This document shows positions 6,257 to 9,303 of a stretch of 9,303 bases of DNA, piece by piece. The notes under the pieces are model-generated. The model saw only the letters and a program-made list of their open reading frames with translations. It did not search any database and was not told the origin of the DNA. Position 1 is the stretch's first letter. Each line of letters begins with the position of its first letter. Source of the stretch: Humisphaera sp. (GTDB lineage: Bacteria; Planctomycetota; Phycisphaerae; Tepidisphaerales; Tepidisphaeraceae); NCBI GenBank assembly GCA_025351525.1, contig JANXVV010000587.1:1-9303 (forward strand), written 5' to 3'. The position numbers and the translations under genes are program-made.

Positions 6257-6274
6257 ATTCGCTCAGGCAAATAT
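6255..6274. promoter_or_regulatory. Predicted ArsR operator
   Basis: ATATTCGC (6255-6262) and GCAAATAT (6267-6274) form an inverted repeat with 7 of 8 positions paired and a 4-base spacer. It covers most of the -10 box and reaches into the arsR start codon. AT-rich imperfect palindromes overlapping the promoter are usual for ArsR-family operators. The role is inferred from position and symmetry. Confidence 0.65.
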
Positions 6275-6298
6275 ATTGCGTCGTCGTCCCTAGGTCAA
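6270..6298 (-). promoter_or_regulatory. Sigma70-type promoter of the ars cluster
   Basis: On the minus strand, TTGACC (-35, 6293-6298) and TATATT (-10, 6270-6275) are spaced by exactly 17 bases, each with 5 of 6 consensus matches. Transcription would start roughly six bases before the arsR ATG, giving a nearly leaderless message. Confidence 0.7.
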
Positions 6299-6312
6299 GT
6301 GGCAGATTTGAT

Positions 6313-6328
6313 GGTAGCCCATGCTACG
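6313..6328. repeat. Half copy of the double-hairpin repeat
   Basis: GGTAGCCCATGCTACG matches the right end of the 71-nt units at 3551-3621 and 5269-5339. It can still fold as GTAGC-ATGG-GCTAC on the minus strand. It sits 15 bases upstream of the arsR -35 box, between the pilin gene and the ars promoter. Confidence 0.6.
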
Positions 6329-6398
6329 TAAGAATTGGATGGAAGTGTGGATAATACTGATTTGAAAAGATCGTCGTCGCGGAACCTGCGCGTGCATT

Positions 6399-6560
6399 CT
6401 AAAGGCTGGAGTTCAACGATGACCATCGCGCCAACACCTTGGTGCCGACCGACTTGACGACCCCAATGGCGGCCACCACGATCAGGCCCGCGATCAGCGC
6501 GTATTCCAGCGTTTCGCCCCCCGACTCGTCTCGGAGAATTTTTCGGAGCAGATTTTGCAT
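6399..6560 (-). CDS. Flp/Fap-type IVb pilin subunit
   Basis: This 53-residue prepilin should be the structural subunit of Tad-type pili. It has a short basic leader (MQNLLRKILRDESG), a predicted prepilin-peptidase cut between the two glycines of SGGETLEY, then the conserved Glu-Tyr at mature positions 5-6 and a hydrophobic helix (ALIAGLIVVAAIGVV). A polar C-terminus follows. This matches Flp pilins in order and size. The frame is open further upstream, to an ATG at 6641, but the first 27 codons do not resemble a leader, so the ATG at 6560 is preferred despite a poor Shine-Dalgarno. No tad assembly genes or prepilin peptidase lie in the window, so it is either an orphan subunit or served by a distant locus. 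The gene follows the response regulator on the same strand after about 110 bases. Confidence 0.88.
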   Translation of the reverse strand: MQNLLRKILRDESGGETLEYALIAGLIVVAAIGVVKSVGTKVLARWSSLNSSL

Positions 6561-6594
6561 AGAGCACGCTCGGTGGTACTGGGTACGGGTGACA

Positions 6595-6614
6595 AGCCGG
6601 CTTTCACGCCGACT
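6595..6614. repeat. Small hairpin upstream of the pilin gene
   Basis: AGCCGGC (6595-6601) and GCCGACT (6608-6614) can pair over seven positions, one of them a wobble, around a 6-base loop. It lies 35 bases before the pilin start in the regulator-pilin gap. It may be a weak attenuator or a leader structure; no U-run follows. Confidence 0.3.
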
Positions 6615-6671
6615 CATGAAACATCGGATGTCCCTGCCCATTTGTACATAGTGGCTTCCCCTTATCCGCGC

Positions 6672-7295
6672 TCAAGCCGCCTGCGTGAAAGTGCTGTGTC
6701 GGGAGACCAGGTCCGCAAAGCTCTCCACCTGCATCTTCCTCATGAATCTCGAACGATGGATTTCGACGGTCCGCTCGCTGATGGCAAGCTTCATCGCCAC
6801 CTGCTTGTTGGCCAGGCCGATGACGGCCAGATCCATCACCTCCCGTTCGCGCGGGGTGAGTTGCGACAAAGCCTTCTGATGGTTTCGTCGCACCACGCGC
6901 CCGATGGTCATTAGCGTGTCGGCCGCCAACGCTTCCTTCACCCGTTGAACCAGCGTGACGCTGTCAAAGGGTTTTTCGATGAGGTCTAGCGCCCCTTGCC
7001 GCATCACTGCCGCCGTGGTGGCGACGTCGGCGGTGGCGGTGATGAAGATGATCGGCATCAGGATGCCGCGCTCCTGCATCTGCGTTTGAAGTTCGACGCC
7101 GTGAATCTGCGGCATGGCCAGATCGATCAACGCGCAGCCGCGACGGTCCGGATTCACCTCTTCAAGAAAGGTGCGCCCGCAGTCGTAGCTTTCCACCATG
7201 AGGGCTTCGGAAAGCAGCAATGCGTTGATCAATTTACAAAATAACGGGTCATCATCGACCACGAAAACGGTCTGCGGTTTATCGGACTCTTTCAT
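6672..7295 (-). CDS. FixJ-type two-component response regulator (receiver plus LuxR HTH)
   Basis: This 207-residue DNA-binding regulator is predicted to be switched on by phosphorylation. The receiver domain (about 8-125) has acidic residues D14-D16 (VVDDDP), phospho-acceptor D58 (CALIDLAMP), T86 (FITATAD) and K108 (IEKPFD). A LuxR/GerE helix-turn-helix (about 146-200) follows, with LTPREREVMDLAVIGLANKQ and the recognition helix at SERTVEIHRSRFMRKM. GxxDxIEKPF before the linker is characteristic of the FixJ/TodT branch. The start at 7295 puts the receiver at the usual distance and has AGGAG directly against the ATG, with GGAAGAG further upstream; an in-frame ATG at 7355 would add 20 basic residues unlike a receiver. 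No histidine kinase is nearby. Its targets are unknown, though the neighbouring pilin and flagellin genes are candidates by position only. Confidence 0.92.
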   Translation of the reverse strand: MKESDKPQTVFVVDDDPLFCKLINALLLSEALMVESYDCGRTFLEEVNPDRRGCALIDLAMPQIHGVELQTQMQERGILMPIIFITATADVATTAAVMRQGALDLIEKPFDSVTLVQRVKEALAADTLMTIGRVVRRNHQKALSQLTPREREVMDLAVIGLANKQVAMKLAISERTVEIHRSRFMRKMQVESFADLVSRHSTFTQAA

Positions 7296-7412
7296 CTCCT
7301 GCTCTCTTCCTTTGCCGCCCTTGCCTCGTGAATGCCCTCGTCTCAAAGAGGCCATCGACTCTTTCGAGTGTCTGCTAAAGGAAGAGAAGCGAAAGTGGAT
7401 GATTCAATAAGA

Positions 7413-7443
7413 ACGGGGGCGGCACCGCAGATGCCGCCCCCGT
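7413..7443 (-). terminator. Intrinsic terminator candidate between flagellin and response regulator
   Basis: A perfect 12-bp GC-rich stem (ACGGGGGCGGCA / TGCCGCCCCCGT) with a 7-base loop is followed on the minus strand by TTCTTATT. It lies about 100 bases after the flagellin stop and before the regulator gene, so it should insulate the regulator from flagellin transcription. Confidence 0.75.
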
Positions 7444-7478
7444 CGAGCAGAAAATTTTGTACGCGTTCAGTGTGAATG

Positions 7479-7531
7479 GTGGTGCGGGTTTCCAGGCTGC
7501 CATTCAGAAGCAGGCTGGAAGCCCGCACCAC
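7479..7531. repeat. 21-bp-arm hairpin directly after the flagellin stop
   Basis: Arms 7479-7499 (starting GTGGTGCGGG) and 7511-7531 (ending CCCGCACCAC) pair over 21 positions with one wobble and one mismatch around an 11-base loop. It begins 13 bases past the flagellin stop codon. With no U-run after it, it more likely stabilises the abundant flagellin mRNA, or assists the second hairpin at 7413-7443, than terminates alone. Confidence 0.7.
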
Positions 7532-7543
7532 AATCATCTCGAG

Positions 7544-8953
7544 TTAACGCAGCAGGGTGAGCACGGATTGCGATTGCGAGTTCGCCTGCGACAGTACCGA
7601 CGCACCCGCCTGGGCCAGCACCTGCTGACGGGTGAGATTCGACGTCTCAGCCGCGAAATCGGCGTCCTGCACGGAACTCTGTGCGGAGGTGATGTTGGCC
7701 AGCGTCGTTTGCAGAGTGGAAGCCGTGCTGTCCAGGTTATATTTCTGGAAGCTGCCCAGGCGTCCGCGCAACGTGGACAATTGCTTGATCGACGAGTCGA
7801 TGACCGCTTGCGCGGTCGACAAATTCGCGCTGGTCAGAGCATTGACGCCGCCCGACCCGAGCGTGGACAGCACCCCATTGGCGGCATCGCCCAAATTCGC
7901 GGTGGTGACGGATTGAATGCCGAGGCTCACTTTGTTCGCGTCGCTGACCTTCGAGCCCAGCGCAAAGGTCGCCCCGCCGCCGAGGACGTTGAACGTCGTG
8001 GTGCTACCGGTGAGATTGAATGCGCTGGAGAGCGTGAATTGCGTGTCGAGCGTGGCCGTGCGAAGGGTGATATCCTTACCGCGGGCGGAGGCGGCGACGT
8101 TGTTGACGGTCACCGTGGCGTCTCGACCCACCGCCCGATTGGCGGTCGGGACGAAAATGCCGCTGATCGTCTTCACACTGACAAACTGATCCGAACCCAG
8201 TGTGGTGCTGTCGAAGCGAAGGTTCACACCCGAAAGCGCCGCACTGATGCCGGTGGTCGCCTTAACGGTGTTGACGGCGGAAATGATGTTCGCCACCGTG
8301 GCACCGCCGGCGACCGTCACCTGATCCGTCCCGATGTTGCCGCCGATTTCCAACTGCACGGTGTTCAGGGCTGCCAGCGCACCACCGGTGTAACCGGTTT
8401 TTGCCGTCAGCGCGCTTTGTACCACGGCAACGGTGACCGATTGCGGCAGCGCCGCCGTCAGGCGGGCCGAGTTGACGCGCAGATTCTGAATGCTCGCCAC
8501 CACCACACCGCTGGCGGTGTAATCGAGCGCGCCATTGAGAAGCTTCTTTCCCTCAAAGGTCGTGGCCCCCGCCACGCGGTTGATCTGGCTCAAAAGCGTG
8601 TCGGCCTGAGCCTGCGTGGCGGCGAGTTCGTCCGCGCTCTGCCCGCCGCTGTTTGCTGCCGACTTCACCAATGCCTGAAGGTCGGTCAACTGCGTGGAAA
8701 TTTCCCCGAGGCCACCTTCGGCGGTACCGACGATGTTCGACGCCCGCTGGGCATTGGTCAGCGCGCTTTGGATGCCCGTTTTCTCGGCATTGAGCAGATC
8801 GGCGGTGAGGACGCCGGTCGGATCGTCCGAACCGTGATTGATTCGCAGGCCGGTGCTCAGGCGTTCAAGCGTGGTGTTGAGGGCCTTGTTGTTGTTCGCC
8901 AGCGCCCGTTGGGCATTTTGCGAAGCCAGATTGGTATTTAGGGTGATGGGCAT
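7544..8953 (-). CDS. fliC: Flagellin
   Basis: This is the filament protein of the bacterial flagellum, exported through the type III flagellar apparatus and self-assembling outside the cell. The 469-residue product has the conserved N-terminal D0/D1 coiled-coil region (1-150, with LERLSTGLRIN and SDDPTG) and C-terminal D1/D0 region (about 355-469, with VQDADFAAETSNLTRQQVLAQ and the terminus VLTLLR, where the usual PQ is QS). The variable middle includes a hook-IN-like segment around 197-260 (VTVAGGATVANIISAVN, then GSDQFVSV), followed by a VTVNNVAASARGKDI stretch. That arrangement is met in planctomycete flagellins among others. There are no cysteines and no signal peptide, as expected. The start at 8953 is preferred over an in-frame ATG at 9067 because GGAAG lies 7 bases ahead and the protein then begins with the canonical MPITLNTN. 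No other flagellar genes are in the window; the gene probably forms its own unit ending in the hairpins at 7413-7531. Confidence 0.96.
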   Translation of the reverse strand: MPITLNTNLASQNAQRALANNNKALNTTLERLSTGLRINHGSDDPTGVLTADLLNAEKTGIQSALTNAQRASNIVGTAEGGLGEISTQLTDLQALVKSAANSGGQSADELAATQAQADTLLSQINRVAGATTFEGKKLLNGALDYTASGVVVASIQNLRVNSARLTAALPQSVTVAVVQSALTAKTGYTGGALAALNTVQLEIGGNIGTDQVTVAGGATVANIISAVNTVKATTGISAALSGVNLRFDSTTLGSDQFVSVKTISGIFVPTANRAVGRDATVTVNNVAASARGKDITLRTATLDTQFTLSSAFNLTGSTTTFNVLGGGATFALGSKVSDANKVSLGIQSVTTANLGDAANGVLSTLGSGGVNALTSANLSTAQAVIDSSIKQLSTLRGRLGSFQKYNLDSTASTLQTTLANITSAQSSVQDADFAAETSNLTRQQVLAQAGASVLSQANSQSQSVLTLLR

Positions 8954-8970
8954 GGTGGATCTTCCGTTCC

Positions 8971-8984
8971 CGACGAATTCGTCG
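8971..8984. promoter_or_regulatory. Perfect 14-bp palindrome in the flagellin leader
   Basis: CGACGAATTCGTCG is fully self-complementary and ends 17 bases before the flagellin start codon, just upstream of the GGAAG ribosome site. It could be an operator or fold the mRNA next to the ribosome site. No regulator is recognised. Confidence 0.4.
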
Positions 8985-9068
8985 ATGGTTTCGCGGGGGG
9001 GCAACGGATGAACTCTCAGCCACTCGCCTCTACCGCCTTGCGTTGAAGATGGAATCGACGTGGGCAAA

Positions 9069-9151
9069 CACTTCGTGAATAGGCACTTATGCGATCAGTG
9101 GAACCCCTTTTGGCGTTTCCCCTCATCAGGGAAATTGCCTATTCAGAAGTG
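9069..9151. promoter_or_regulatory. Nested inverted repeats upstream of flagellin
   Basis: The outer arms CACTTCGTGAATAGGCA (9069-9085) and TGCCTATTCAGAAGTG (9136-9151) pair over 16 positions with a single-base bulge. Inside them TTTCCC (9116-9121) and GGGAAA (9129-9134) form a second stem with a 7-base loop. The structure lies 116-198 bases upstream of the flagellin start, where the promoter or a structured leader would be. No clear sigma28, sigma54 or sigma70 promoter could be placed, so its role is open. Confidence 0.5.
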
Positions 9152-9198
9152 AAAAGCGAAAAAAGTGGGCGAGGGCCATCGCATTTAAAATTTCCGGT

Positions 9199-9239
9199 CC
9201 CCTCCCCTGGTAATCCGGGGGGAGGGTTAGGGTGAGGGG
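9199..9239. repeat. GC-rich dispersed-type repeat (CCCTCCCC...GGGGAGGG)
   Basis: CCCCTCCCCTGG and CCGGGGGGAGGG pair imperfectly around TAAT, followed by TTAGGGTGAGGGG. This wording is familiar as an intergenic repeat in many environmental bacterial genomes. It lies upstream of the flagellin leader with no gene around it. The 64 bases after it, to the end of the window, show no gene or firm structure. Confidence 0.55.
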
Positions 9240-9303
9240 TCTTGCATTTTTCTTCCGCCGAGTCGAGAAATAATGGGCAGTCTCGCTACGGAGAAAAGAC
9301 CCC

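Noticed and set aside
7457..8941. 494-codon open frame on the plus strand, antisense to flagellin
   Set aside because: It is a low-complexity Arg/Gly/Gln-rich translation with no domain; the minus strand encodes an unmistakable flagellin.
8954..9180. Sigma54 or sigma28 promoter for flagellin
   Set aside because: No TGGCAC-N5-TTGC or TAAA-N15-GCCGATAA arrangement was found at correct spacing on the minus strand.

Overview
The window reads as a chromosomal stretch of a motile, moderately GC-rich bacterium. Four things suggest a planctomycete or a close relative: several families of short dispersed palindromic repeats, a flagellin with a hook-IN-type insert, a Flp-type pilin, and coding density interrupted by repeat-filled gaps. 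This placement is an inference from repeat style and general gene character, with moderate confidence at best. No rRNA, tRNA, transposase, integrase or CRISPR array is visible.

Layout, left to right. (1) Positions 1-100 hold a long hairpin repeat just downstream of a large-subunit catalase (katE type, minus strand, 101-2212). (2) Positions 2213-2586 form a divergent gap with a candidate katE promoter, a MITE-like nested inverted repeat (2369-2502) and a 14-bp-arm inverted repeat (2511-2547). (3) A plus-strand polysaccharide deacetylase/DUF2334-like gene (2587-3519) converges on the ars cluster, and a 71-nt palindromic repeat lies in the convergent gap. (4) The minus-strand arsenic cluster is read arsR (6256-5894), arsC (5846-5403), NIP-like aquaglyceroporin (5215-4526), arsM (4529-3639). 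(5) Further upstream on the same strand are a very small Flp/Fap pilin (6560-6399), a FixJ-type response regulator (7295-6672) and a flagellin (8953-7544). (6) The last 350 bases hold the flagellin leader, with nested inverted repeats and a GC-rich dispersed repeat.

How the genes work together. The ars cluster is coherent. ArsR should repress a strong sigma70-type promoter whose -10 box lies inside a near-perfect inverted repeat touching the arsR start codon. Thioredoxin-coupled ArsC reduces arsenate to arsenite. The aquaporin can let arsenite leave down its gradient, and ArsM methylates arsenite. No ArsB, Acr3 or ArsA pump gene is present in the window, so the cluster as seen is pump-less. 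The catalase adds peroxide defence but has its own transcription unit. The flagellin, pilin and response regulator are surface/motility and signalling genes without their usual partners here (no export apparatus, Tad machinery or sensor kinase).

The most notable non-coding signal is a repeat family made of two opposed hairpins around an AT-rich centre. There are two near-identical 71-nt copies (3551-3621 and 5269-5339), a divergent partial copy immediately after the second, and a half copy upstream of the arsR promoter. One copy splits the ars cluster between arsC and the aquaporin.
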